The position numbers and the translations under genes were made by a program. Under the pieces are notes generated by a model that did no database searches, was not told the origin of the DNA, and worked only from the letters and a program-made list of their open reading frames with translations. Positions 8,176 to 17,338 of a DNA stretch of 64,000 bases are shown here, one piece after another. The stretch is from Acidisoma sp. L85 (GTDB taxonomy: Bacteria; Pseudomonadota; Alphaproteobacteria; Acetobacterales; Acetobacteraceae), in assembly GCF_009765865.1 (NCBI RefSeq), contig NZ_LMUQ01000076.1, positions 81,876-145,875 of the forward strand. Direction: 5' to 3'. Each line of letters opens with the position of its first letter. The stretch's first letter is position 1.

Positions 8176-10596
8176 ATGGCAAACGCGCAGGACCAATTAC
8201 GGGATACCGCTTTTGACAGGAAGCCGTCAGAGGGTCTGGCGATCTTTACTATCTGCTCAAATAACTATGTTTCCATGGCGCGCATTTTTATTGCGACGGC
8301 CAAGAAATTTCATCCCGAAGCGACCGTATACCTCTGCCTCGCCGACACGCTTCTGCCGGAACCCGGCTTCTACCCGGAGGATTGCCGCGTTGTCCCGATC
8401 GATACGCTAGATATCTTCGACTTCTGCGCCTTCGCCTTCCGCTACGATGTCATGGAGCTCAATACGGCGGTCAAGCCGTTCATGTTCCAGCGCCTCTTCG
8501 CGCAGGGCCATGACACCGTTCTCTACTTTGATCCGGATATCGAGATCTTCTCCTGCCTTGACCAGATCCTGACTCCGCTGCGCAAGGGCGCGTCCTTCGT
8601 GCTGACGCCGCATCTCTGCGCACCTGCCGAAGGCGATGCCTATCCCGACGATATCGGGATCATGAAAGCCGGCATCTACAATCTCGGATTTCTCGGTGTG
8701 CGCACTTGCGACGAGGCGGAGACGATCATCGCTTGGTGGGCGCGGCGGCTGCAGTATCAATGCATTAACGACCAAGCCGGCGGAATTTTCGTCGACCAGA
8801 AATTCATCGACCTGGTGCCAGGCTTCGCCGAACATGCCCGCGTCTTGCGCGATCCGACCATCAATATCGCCTATTGGAATCTGGCGCAGCGCGATCTCGC
8901 CTTTGACGGCGAGATCTGGACCGTCGATGGCCGCCCGCTCGGCTTCTTCCATTTCAGCGGCTTCGATCCCGCCCGCATGGACCGCCTTTCGAAACATTCA
9001 GTGGCCTTTCGGGATGACGCGATCACGCTGCCGCTCGCCAGGCTGATGCGGCATTACGGCACGCAGCTGATCGCCAATGACCATGGCCGCATTCCTGCCG
9101 GCCTCTATGCCTATGGGCGCTTCGCCTCCGGTACGCGCATTCCACGCATCGCGCGCGAGATGTTCCGCAACCGCCATATCACCTGGGCCGCGGATCCCTT
9201 CGAGACCTACGAGGATTATCTGAATGCCCCGCTACCGGGACAATGGACCGGCTCGTCCTCCTTCATCGTCACCAATCTGATGGGCTATCTGCATAGCCTC
9301 AATCCCATGCTGCAACAGAAGTTCAATCTTTCGCAGCGCGATGGGGTAACCGGCTTTGTGAATTGGTTCATTCACCATGGTGAGCCGCATATCGAGCATA
9401 GCGGCCTCACCGAGCCGGTTGCCGCGCGCGCCGGGTTGCATTCCGATCTGACGCCACGCACGCCGCCGCCGCCGCGGTCCACGGCGGAGGCGGAGATCAA
9501 TGTGATCGGTTATCTGCATTCCGCGCATGGCCTCGGCGAGGCGAGCCGGCAGATGCTGCGCTCCCTCAATTATGCTGCGCTGCGTGCGCGGGGGCTCGAG
9601 ACTTCGCTCAACTCACTGTCGGATCGCACGGATACGAGCTGCGAAATGCTGATCGAGCCGCAAGCGCAAGGGCGGTTCCAGCTTTTCTGTATCAACTGTG
9701 ATCAATTGCCGCAGGTGATCGATCACCTCACGCCGTTGTTACGGCCGGATGCCTATCGCATCCTGGCGCCGTTCTGGGAACTCTCAAATCTGCCAGATGC
9801 ATGGCTGCCGGCGACCGAGATGGTCGATGAGATCTGGGCGCCGACGCGATTCATTCAGACGATGCTGGCTAAGTCCGTGCGAAAGCCAGTGCTGCGGATG
9901 CCCCTGATGCTAGATTTCCCAGTGCCGGCGGAGGTCGATCGCGGCCGGTTCAGCCTGCCGAAGGGCAGCTTCCTATTCTTCTTCGCCTTCGATTTCTTTT
10001 CCTTTATCGAACGCAAGAATCCCATGGCAATCATCGCTGCGTATAAGCGGGCGTTCCGGGAAAAGCGTTACGACCGGCCTGTCCAGCTTGTCCTGAAGAC
10101 ATTGCATGCCGACAAGCTTCCGGAATCGGGGCGGGCGTTACGCGCGGCGATCGAGAGTGATCCCGATATCATCTTGATTGAACAGAGCTTGAGCCGCGAG
10201 GAAACGCTTGCTTTGATAGCGGCTTGCGACGCTGTGGTGTCCTTGCATCGCAGCGAAGGTCTCGGGCTGTTGGTGGCTGAGGCGATGGTGCTCGGCAAGC
10301 CGGTGATTGCGACGGATTATTCGGCGACGACGGAGCTGGTGACGCCGCAGACCGGCTGGCCGGTCGATTACCGGCTCATCCCGGTGCAGGCCGGAACCTA
10401 TCCTTTTCATGATGGCCAGGTCTGGGCCGATGCAGATATCGATCATGCCGCCTGGCAGATGCGCCGCGTCGTCGAGGATCGGCCAGAGGCCGAGCGGCGC
10501 TGCGCGGCCGCGCGCGCGCTTATCCATCGCGATTATGGCATGGCGCCGGTGTCGAACCGGCAGCTTGCCCGGCTAAGAAGCCTCGAAGGAAGGTAA
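8176..10596 (+). CDS. Two-domain glycosyltransferase (GT-A-like N-half, GT4 C-half)
   Basis: 806 residues. The N-terminal region (about 18-330) starts LAIFTICSNNYVSMARIFIATAKKF and contains VLYFDPDIEIF, a DxD-type nucleotide-sugar site, so it resembles a GT-A fold transferase. A linker rich in proline is followed by a GT-B, family-4 region starting INVIGYLHSAHGLGEASRQ (about 435) and ending with the GT4 signature SEGLGLLVAEAMVLGKPVIATDYSATTE (about 690-720). One protein may therefore add two sugars. No signal or membrane segment, so it is cytoplasmic. The next gene (FkbM methyltransferase) follows after 5 bases and its ribosome-binding site lies inside this stop region, so they are co-transcribed. 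Confidence 0.85.
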   Translation: MANAQDQLRDTAFDRKPSEGLAIFTICSNNYVSMARIFIATAKKFHPEATVYLCLADTLLPEPGFYPEDCRVVPIDTLDIFDFCAFAFRYDVMELNTAVKPFMFQRLFAQGHDTVLYFDPDIEIFSCLDQILTPLRKGASFVLTPHLCAPAEGDAYPDDIGIMKAGIYNLGFLGVRTCDEAETIIAWWARRLQYQCINDQAGGIFVDQKFIDLVPGFAEHARVLRDPTINIAYWNLAQRDLAFDGEIWTVDGRPLGFFHFSGFDPARMDRLSKHSVAFRDDAITLPLARLMRHYGTQLIANDHGRIPAGLYAYGRFASGTRIPRIAREMFRNRHITWAADPFETYEDYLNAPLPGQWTGSSSFIVTNLMGYLHSLNPMLQQKFNLSQRDGVTGFVNWFIHHGEPHIEHSGLTEPVAARAGLHSDLTPRTPPPPRSTAEAEINVIGYLHSAHGLGEASRQMLRSLNYAALRARGLETSLNSLSDRTDTSCEMLIEPQAQGRFQLFCINCDQLPQVIDHLTPLLRPDAYRILAPFWELSNLPDAWLPATEMVDEIWAPTRFIQTMLAKSVRKPVLRMPLMLDFPVPAEVDRGRFSLPKGSFLFFFAFDFFSFIERKNPMAIIAAYKRAFREKRYDRPVQLVLKTLHADKLPESGRALRAAIESDPDIILIEQSLSREETLALIAACDAVVSLHRSEGLGLLVAEAMVLGKPVIATDYSATTELVTPQTGWPVDYRLIPVQAGTYPFHDGQVWADADIDHAAWQMRRVVEDRPEAERRCAAARALIHRDYGMAPVSNRQLARLRSLEGR

Positions 10597-10601
10597 GCGA
10601 A

Positions 10602-11849
10602 ATGACACCCTCCCCGACCGAGGCCGCCCTTGTGCAGGCCACACCCGCCGGTGAACCCTTCACCTCCTACAGCGCCAATTTCGAGGATGTGATCCTGCAT
10701 CGGCTTTTTCCCGACCGCCAGGATGGCTTCTATGTCGATATTGGCGCAGGGCATCCGAGGCTGGAAAACGACCTCTATGCCTTCTACGAGCGCGGCTGGC
10801 GCGGCATCAACGTCGAGCCGAATGAGGGTTTCTTCGCACTGCTGCGACAGCTGCGGTGCGACGACCAAAATCTCTGCATGTTGCTCTCGGACATCGCCGA
10901 AGACCCTCTCACCTACTACGAAGTCGCGGGTTCCGGCCTATCGACGTGCGACGAGGTTCAGGCTCGCGCGCATGCCGCGCATGGCCACGAATTGCGTGCC
11001 CGTATCCTGCCGGTTGGCACCCTCGCGGGGGTCCTGACCGATGCCCGGCCCCGCCATATCGATGTGCTGAAGATCGATGTCGAAGGTTTCGAGGAAAAGG
11101 TGCTGAGCGGCAACGATTGGGAGAGGTTTCGGCCCTCTGTTGTGCTGGTCGAGGCGACCTACCCGGAAAGCGCCGAGCGGCGCCCAACAAATATTCGCGG
11201 CTTCATGGAACAGCGCGGCTATCGTCACGTACATTTCGATGGCTTGAACGACTTCTATCTCGAGCGATCTTTTCCGTTGCCTGCAGGCCTGACTCTGCCG
11301 CCGAATGTCTTCGACCGTTTCGTCTCCCACCAGATCGCCGACTTGCGCGCCGAGGTGGGCTCGCTCCGCACGAGCTGCACGGCGGCCGAGGACTATAACC
11401 GGTCGCTGCTAGCAGAACTCAAAAAACAGGCAGCGGCTAATGCACTGCTTACCGGCGCCCATGAGAAGGCGTTCCAGGCAACGAGCGTGCTCTCCGCAGA
11501 GAACCGGCGTCTAGGGTTACGACTCGCTCAGCTCGAACCGGAGAACCGTCGCCTGCGCAATGCGACAGAGCAGATGCGTAGCGAAATACTGACCCTAAAC
11601 CAACTCCTCGAACCGCTCCATGCCGCTACTGAAGAGCTTCATGACGCTACTAAAGAGATGGAGCGCCAACGCACGGAGCTGGACAAGCTTCGGGAGGAGA
11701 TGCGCTTAGCCCACCTGGCGCTGTTGCAGCAGGAGAGCGAGACGCAACAGGTTCGCAACCGATTGCAGCACATCTATGCCTCGCGTTCTTGGTGGATGAC
11801 AAAGCCCTGGCGCTTCATCGGCCGAGTGCTGAGGCGGTTTGAACAGTGA
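10602..11849 (+). CDS. FkbM family methyltransferase with C-terminal coiled coil
   Basis: 415 residues. Residues about 15-215 form the FkbM S-adenosylmethionine fold: FEDVILHRLF, GFYVDIGAGHPRLEND (SAM motif I), WRGINVEPNEGFF and IDVLKIDVEGFEEKVL. They are followed by a long heptad region (about 240-385) and a terminal YASRSWWMTKPWRFIGRVLRRF. The last element resembles the SWRITxPxR tag in two other proteins of this window. It probably O-methylates a sugar of the surface polysaccharide made by the upstream transferase. The start ATG follows GAAGGAAGGTAAGCGA. Confidence 0.85.
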   Translation: MTPSPTEAALVQATPAGEPFTSYSANFEDVILHRLFPDRQDGFYVDIGAGHPRLENDLYAFYERGWRGINVEPNEGFFALLRQLRCDDQNLCMLLSDIAEDPLTYYEVAGSGLSTCDEVQARAHAAHGHELRARILPVGTLAGVLTDARPRHIDVLKIDVEGFEEKVLSGNDWERFRPSVVLVEATYPESAERRPTNIRGFMEQRGYRHVHFDGLNDFYLERSFPLPAGLTLPPNVFDRFVSHQIADLRAEVGSLRTSCTAAEDYNRSLLAELKKQAAANALLTGAHEKAFQATSVLSAENRRLGLRLAQLEPENRRLRNATEQMRSEILTLNQLLEPLHAATEELHDATKEMERQRTELDKLREEMRLAHLALLQQESETQQVRNRLQHIYASRSWWMTKPWRFIGRVLRRFEQ

Positions 11850-12183
11850 GGTAAACGGAAAGGATCGAATGGGACGGCTGGCAGCCCAGATACCGCAAAT
11901 GCGCCGTTTTTGAAGAGGCATTCCGCTAACGTCACCGCGCCATAGTCGCAAAAGTCCGGGCTTTGATTAAAGGGGATCCCTCAAGCCTCAGCATGCCGCT
12001 TCAACTGGAGTTCCCAAAAGCAAACTTGATAGCGCGTGTTGCGGCCGAAGACTGTCTCTTCTAATGACAAGCACATGGTTTTATGGCCTAAACCCACATA
12101 TCCGCATCTCCAGGTAACGATTGATTTAAGACAGGTGCTATTCTGACTCCTACATCCTCCATTCATAGCCCAAGATTGACATA
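11850..12183. other. Intergenic, no gene recognised
   Basis: 334 bases between the FkbM gene and the large membrane protein. No open frame with protein-like composition and no clear terminator. A promoter for the downstream operon is expected here but was not identified with confidence. Confidence 0.4.
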
Positions 12184-14556
12184 ATGGACTTAACACGCCT
12201 TCGGCGACTATTCGCCAGCGCTTCGGACTTGGTGTTGGCGATTCTGATCGTCATCACAAGCGCGGTGATCTTCGTACCCATCGCACCCCTATTCCCGCTC
12301 AACACGCTGGATAGCGGATGGGCCTTTGCTGTGAACGTCGCCGTCGCCAAGGGCTTGGTCTTCGGCCGCGACCTCATCTTCACATTTGGGCCTTATGCGT
12401 CGGTCTATACGACGCAATACCACCCCGCGACAGATGCGCAGATGCTGTGGAGCGGCGGCCTTCTGGCGATTTCCTTTGCTATGAGTCTAATATGTCTTAC
12501 GCGGGGTGTTTATAGGCTAGCCGCACTTGGGCTGACGGTCTTTCTGGTTTTTACGCTCCGAGATACGCAGTTCTTTGCAATACCCTTCACGTCACTGCTT
12601 TTGATCTGTCGTGTCGCGGCACTCTCCGGCCACCCCATGCATATCACGCCAAGTGTTCGAGTTGGGCTGACGCTGGCGCTGCTGGTGGTCACTCTTAGTC
12701 TAATGCCGCTCGTGAAAGGGACCTTTGTCGTGTCTTCCGGCGCGGTCATGGCGCTGGGCTGTCTGTTGCTTATTGAACGTAGACACGGGCTGCTTGCGGC
12801 AGCCGCCGCTTTGCTTTTTGTCGTGTCGATGTCCATCTTGTGGACAATGGCGCGACAACCTCTGGTGGCTTTGCCTCGTTTCTTCCTTGATCAAGTACCG
12901 ATCACCAGTGGCTATACGGCCGCCATGTCGGTTCCGGGTCAGGAGTGGCAAATCATCTTGTACGTCTTGTGCTGTCTGCTGCTCGGACTGCAGAATCTGC
13001 GGCTTCTCTACGCGCTCGGCACCGCTGGTCGCATTCTCTTGCTTGGCGTCGCCTTCTTGTTGTTCTTGGTCTTCAAGGAAGGCTTCGTACGCGACGATAC
13101 GCATTCTCTTATCGCGGCTGGAATGCTGGGCGTAGCAGGCTGGACGATGTTGCTCAGCGGACAACGGGGATTCATCCCGTTCGTGGGTCTATTGGTCGGG
13201 GTGACGGGATGGGCTGTTATCGATCATTCGGAGACTGGCCTAACCGCCGCTACATTGGCATACCGCGTCGAGACGCCTTTTATCGTCGCGGCAGATGCCC
13301 TGACAACCCGCTGGCATTCTCCTGCTCAGTTGGAGCGACGTTATTCTGATAACGTGAAACAGATTCGAACCGCGCAGCCGCTTGCACACCTGGTTGGCAC
13401 GACGGACATCTATTCCTTCGGCCAATCTGCTCTACTGGCTAATGATTTAAACTGGGCACCCAGACCAGTGCTGCAAAGTTACTCTGCCTATACTCCAAGC
13501 CTGGCTCGCAGAGATGCCGAGTATCTGGCCAGACCCAAGGCTCCCACGACCATCCTTTTTGCCGTGCAGCCGATCGACAATCGGCTGCCGTCTCTTGAGG
13601 ATGGTGCCAGTTGGCCAGCGCTGCTGACCCGTTACAGCATCATTGGGTTCGACGGGGACCTTGCGGTCCTGAGAAAGCGCACGACCCCGACGACCATGAG
13701 TCCTTTGGCAAACACACCCGAACTCTTTGGGATCTTCCATCTCGGTGAGCCGATTATCTTGCCAAAGAACATCCCCGTGGTCTGGGCACGCGCCAACGTC
13801 AAGTTAACCTTGTGGGGCAGGGTCATGTCGTTGCTCTTCAAGCCGCCTCACCTCAATATTTCATACCTCTTCCCAGATGGGCACAAGCAGACCTTCCGCT
13901 ATATCGCGGGAATGGGAGAGTCCGGTTTCGTGGCTGCGCCGGTCATTCAGAGCACAGCGGATTTCGTTGCCCTCGTCCTGCCTGAAGCCGCTGATCATTT
14001 TGCCGGGAGCCGACCCGTGTCCCTGTCTATCGCAGCGGACCATGGTACCGGATGGCTATGGCGGTCTTCCTTTACGGCGCAGTTCCTCGCGGCGCATATC
14101 CCCGCCCAGCCCGGCGTGACTGGTTTATTCTTTAGTCCCATGAAGACTACGCGGGCTCGAGTGGCGGACCTGCCGTCGACCTCCGACTGTTCTATTGATA
14201 GCATCAATCGGATGCCGGCCGCGCAACGTCCCATTACTGTGAGTGAGATCCTTCGCGTGGATGGCTGGGCGGTGATCTCTCCCAAGAATGGGACGGCGCC
14301 AGACTCGACTGTCATCACATTGACGGCGCCCGATGGAACAGTGGAGACCACTCAGGCCAGACAGATCCTGCGCGGGGATGTAAATCGCCATTACGCAAAA
14401 CCCAATATGGGCCCCGTTGGGTTTGTAGCCTCGGCGGATGTGACTTCCTTGAAAGGCGACTATTTGCTGGGGCTGGAACAATCGCTTGGTAGCCAGACAT
14501 GGGTATGCAGGACCCAAATTCCGCTTAACATTGCCGCCGTCTCGACCGGAGATTGA
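12184..14556 (+). CDS. Large polytopic membrane protein, function unknown
   Basis: 790 residues. The first ~345 residues hold about ten hydrophobic segments (for example ASDLVLAILIVITSAVIFVPI and ILLLGVAFLLFLVF) with acidic/aromatic loops such as LDSGWAFAVNVAVAKGL and FGRDLIFTFGPYASVYT. The last ~440 residues are mostly soluble and beta-rich. This plan (multispan N-half, extracytoplasmic C-half) resembles GT-C glycosyltransferases that use polyprenyl-phosphate sugars, but no catalytic motif can be asserted. It precedes the HAD-UbiA enzyme by 72 bases and heads the operon containing the DprE1/DprE2 remnants, so a role using or exporting a lipid-linked pentose is a reasonable guess only. Confidence 0.7.
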   Translation: MDLTRLRRLFASASDLVLAILIVITSAVIFVPIAPLFPLNTLDSGWAFAVNVAVAKGLVFGRDLIFTFGPYASVYTTQYHPATDAQMLWSGGLLAISFAMSLICLTRGVYRLAALGLTVFLVFTLRDTQFFAIPFTSLLLICRVAALSGHPMHITPSVRVGLTLALLVVTLSLMPLVKGTFVVSSGAVMALGCLLLIERRHGLLAAAAALLFVVSMSILWTMARQPLVALPRFFLDQVPITSGYTAAMSVPGQEWQIILYVLCCLLLGLQNLRLLYALGTAGRILLLGVAFLLFLVFKEGFVRDDTHSLIAAGMLGVAGWTMLLSGQRGFIPFVGLLVGVTGWAVIDHSETGLTAATLAYRVETPFIVAADALTTRWHSPAQLERRYSDNVKQIRTAQPLAHLVGTTDIYSFGQSALLANDLNWAPRPVLQSYSAYTPSLARRDAEYLARPKAPTTILFAVQPIDNRLPSLEDGASWPALLTRYSIIGFDGDLAVLRKRTTPTTMSPLANTPELFGIFHLGEPIILPKNIPVVWARANVKLTLWGRVMSLLFKPPHLNISYLFPDGHKQTFRYIAGMGESGFVAAPVIQSTADFVALVLPEAADHFAGSRPVSLSIAADHGTGWLWRSSFTAQFLAAHIPAQPGVTGLFFSPMKTTRARVADLPSTSDCSIDSINRMPAAQRPITVSEILRVDGWAVISPKNGTAPDSTVITLTAPDGTVETTQARQILRGDVNRHYAKPNMGPVGFVASADVTSLKGDYLLGLEQSLGSQTWVCRTQIPLNIAAVSTGD

Positions 14557-14628
14557 TTGGATGTTTCGACATCTCGCGTCGACACAGGGTGTTACCCCAG
14601 GCATCCACGTTGCGGCAGTCATCTCGGC

Positions 14629-16044
14629 ATGAGCGACACACCATGCCTAGTTGTCGATCTCGACCGCACCCTTCTTATGGGCGACTCGCTGCATGAGCAG
14701 CTCATCCAGGGGTTCTTCTCCAATCCGCTCCTTTTATTTATGTGCTTCTTTAGCCTGCTTCGCGGCCGTGCCGCCTTCAAGAAAGCGGTTGCCACGAACT
14801 TCGCGATTGATGCAAACACGGTTCCAATTCGTGAGCCGTTTTTGACATGGCTGCGCGAGAAGCGCGCGCATGGTTCGGAACTCCATCTTTGTACGGCGGC
14901 TCACCAGTCCATCGCCGGTTCGATCGCGGATCGGCTCGGTTTATTCGACTCTGTCATCGGGAGCATCGATATCAATCTCAAGGGCCAGTCCAAGGCTGAC
15001 CATCTTGTTCGGATGTTTCCGGGCGGATTTGTTTATGCCGGCGACAGCCACGCGGATCTTGCGGTCTGGAAGCAATCGCAAGGCATTGTATTGGTCGGGA
15101 CGACGGCTTCTGTCGAGCGAGCTGCTCGCGAGCTTGGCAAGCCGATCGAAGCGTCATTTCCAGCCGAGCGCTTTTGCATCCGTGATTGGCTTCGAGCGAT
15201 CCGTATTCATCATTGGGCAAAGAACGCGCTCATCTTCATTCCCCTTTTGCTGGGCCACGATTGGAACAATCTTCGGGGAATTGTGACCACCCTGCTGGGT
15301 TTTCCCATATTGCTTCTCCTGGTTTCTTCAACCTATCTGATCAATGATCTCGCCGATCTGTCGAGTGATCGTGCGCATTGGTCGAAATGCCATAGACCGA
15401 TTGCGAGCGGACGCATCTCTGTCTTCACTGCGTTTTGCGTCGGCATAGGGGGTATAATCACTGCGCTGTTACTGGGATTCTTCGTGGCCGTTCCCTTTGG
15501 CATCGCGCTCTCCAGCTACCTTGCGATCACGCTGGCCTATTCCTTCGGATTGAAGCAGGTACCCCTGCTGGACATATTCATCATCGCCTTTCTGTTCACC
15601 CTACGCGTCATCATGGGAACAGTCCTTGCCGGACAGCACTACTCAGAGTGGTTATTGGCGTTTTCAATGGTCTTCTTCTTCTCACTCGCGGCGGCAAAGA
15701 GACACACGGAATTACTTCGGACTTTAGCGAAGGGCGGCGTTGCGGCGCGCGGTTATCGCGCCGAGGATACGATTGTGACCGCGATATTCGGTATCGCGAC
15801 AGGCGTAAGCTCAACCCTCATTTTAGCATTGTATTTTACCGAGGACAGTTTTCAGAGTGCAACCTACCATCGGCCGGCGGCCCTCTGGATCATGCCGCTT
15901 TTGGTCAGCATCCTGATCGGGCGCATATGGCTTCTTGCTCAGCGCGGCGAGATGCGAGACGATCCGGTAAGTTTTGTCTTGCGCGACCGCAGCATGCTGG
16001 GGCTCGGCTTGGTGGGCGCCGCGGCGTTTCTTCTCGCGCTATGA
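14629..16044 (+). CDS. HAD-UbiA fusion, decaprenyl-phosphate phosphoribosyltransferase-like
   Basis: 471 residues from the ATG at 14629; an in-frame upstream codon at 14557 adds a tail without features. The N-terminal domain is a HAD phosphatase (LVVDLDRTLLMGD, then LHLCTAA and VYAGDSHADLAVW). The C-terminal half is a UbiA prenyltransferase with eight or so membrane segments and STYLINDLADLSSDRAHW plus KCHRPIASG, the Asp-rich polyprenyl-phosphate/Mg motif of DPPR synthases. The expected reaction is transfer of phosphoribose from PRPP to a polyprenyl phosphate, with the HAD domain removing the 5-phosphate. The two enzymes that would follow in the DPA pathway are decayed immediately downstream. 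Confidence 0.85.
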   Translation: MSDTPCLVVDLDRTLLMGDSLHEQLIQGFFSNPLLLFMCFFSLLRGRAAFKKAVATNFAIDANTVPIREPFLTWLREKRAHGSELHLCTAAHQSIAGSIADRLGLFDSVIGSIDINLKGQSKADHLVRMFPGGFVYAGDSHADLAVWKQSQGIVLVGTTASVERAARELGKPIEASFPAERFCIRDWLRAIRIHHWAKNALIFIPLLLGHDWNNLRGIVTTLLGFPILLLLVSSTYLINDLADLSSDRAHWSKCHRPIASGRISVFTAFCVGIGGIITALLLGFFVAVPFGIALSSYLAITLAYSFGLKQVPLLDIFIIAFLFTLRVIMGTVLAGQHYSEWLLAFSMVFFFSLAAAKRHTELLRTLAKGGVAARGYRAEDTIVTAIFGIATGVSSTLILALYFTEDSFQSATYHRPAALWIMPLLVSILIGRIWLLAQRGEMRDDPVSFVLRDRSMLGLGLVGAAAFLLAL

Positions 16045-16089
16045 AACAGTGCGGGAACCGCACTTCCGCCCGACCGATGCGATCCAGTC

Positions 16090-16605
16090 CTGGGTCGTGT
16101 CTCGCCGCGTTTCGCATCACATACCGCGCCTCCCGCTTCGCGTGACGAGGCAGTAGATTTCGCTACAGGAAGAGTAGTCGCCGAAGAAATGGAGTTGGCC
16201 ATAGGACTTGGCCGCTTCTATGATGATAGGGGCTCCAACCCGGATGGTGCCGCCGTGATGACGACGGCGCTCGTTCAGCTAGCTGCGTTTGCCGAACCCG
16301 CGTTGTTACGAGCGGAAACGGGAATATCCCTCGGAGCGTTGCTGCAATTTCTCATACCCCTTGGGTTCTTATTGCCGGTGGCCCTGGGCGCACGGCGCGT
16401 CACGCTTGGGCGCCCGGTCGCCAATGATGTACATCGCAAGATCCACTAAGGAGCGCGGAGTTCCGGCTACTGGGTTGCACGCTAGGCCTGGTGCGGCTAA
16501 GGACGGCCGCATGCCGCAGGATATGTTCAGGCGCAGATATCCGCACCTCTCCCCATTCGCGTCGTTCGTCGACCCTAAATCTTCCTCGGCTTTCTAGCGT
16601 AGATG
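16090..16605 (+). pseudogene. DprE1-like FAD oxidase remnant (5' third only)
   Basis: Fragments in shifting frames match the start of decaprenylphosphoryl-ribose 2'-oxidase. One frame gives SRDEAVDFATGRVVAEEME, then LAIGLGRFYDDRGSNPDGAAV (family: GRSYGDSGLN), ISLGALLQFLIPLGFLLPV and LGRPVANDVHRKIH (family FAD-site consensus GGxxAxDxHGKNHH), followed by a stop and SSGYWVAR in frame with stops. Recognisable similarity ends around 16500-16600, after only about 150 of roughly 450 residues, so about two thirds is deleted. The gene sits directly behind the UbiA enzyme, exactly where DprE1 is expected. Confidence 0.7.
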
Positions 16606-16613
16606 CAGGCATG

Positions 16614-17338
16614 ATGGCCAGACCAGAGAGTAAACGAGTCATCCTCCTGAGTGCGACCTCGGCCGTGGCGCCAGCGGCGGCACGGCTTTGTGCCGCCGCT
16701 GGCGCAAGCCGGCTCCTTGTCAGACGGTGGGGACAGGATGGAGGCCATTGCATCCGATCTGAAGCACGGGATGCTGCACATATTGAGTTTGCCGTCTGCG
16801 GCCTGCCTGCTCGCTCGGCGAGGTCGCCATAATGTTCGATAGTTTTGTGAGTCAACTCGGCAGGCTGGACCACGCGCTCAGTGCTTACGGCCTATTGGAC
16901 GATTCGCATGTTGGGGCAGAGGGTGCCCACGCTGCCGAGTGCGTGATCCGGACGAACTTCACCTCCGCGGCCCTTGGATCCTTGAGGTGGCGAAGAGGCT
17001 GGAAGGGCAAACGTTAGGTGCGCTCGTCGAGCTTGACTCCATTACGGCTATGGGACGACAAAGGCGGCGCTCGCAACGCTTGTCGAAGGTGTGGGTCAAC
17101 GGTTCGGCTCGCATGGATCATGCGCGGTCATCGTCAAACTCGAGCCGATCGACACACCCATGACGGCCGGGATGAAGAAGGGCGACGCGATATGGACGAC
17201 CGTGGAAGCGGTCGCGGTGATCGTGCGACGCTCATCAACCGTAGCGGTTTGGTTGTCTACGCCCAGGAACGCCGGCAGATGATCGTGTTCATCATCCAGA
17301 ATCTGCCGGCCGCGATCTTCAATTGGACAAAGCCGTAA
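16614..17338 (+). pseudogene. DprE2-like short-chain dehydrogenase, multiply frameshifted
   Basis: Starting at the ATG at 16614 the reading is ARPESKRVILLSATSAVAPA (SDR nucleotide site, family GATSxIA), then RLCAAAGAS. After a frame change come EAIASDLK, then in another frame MFDSFVSQLGRLDHALSAYGL, IRTNFTSAAL, WILEVAKRLEGQTLGAL and VGQRFGSHG, and finally PIDTPMTAGMKKG and IIQNLPAAIFNWTKP. All expected parts of a DprE2-type 2'-keto reductase are present in order, but spread over three frames with several indels. The terminal TAA overlaps the ATG of the next gene (TAATG), showing the former translational coupling. Confidence 0.75.
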
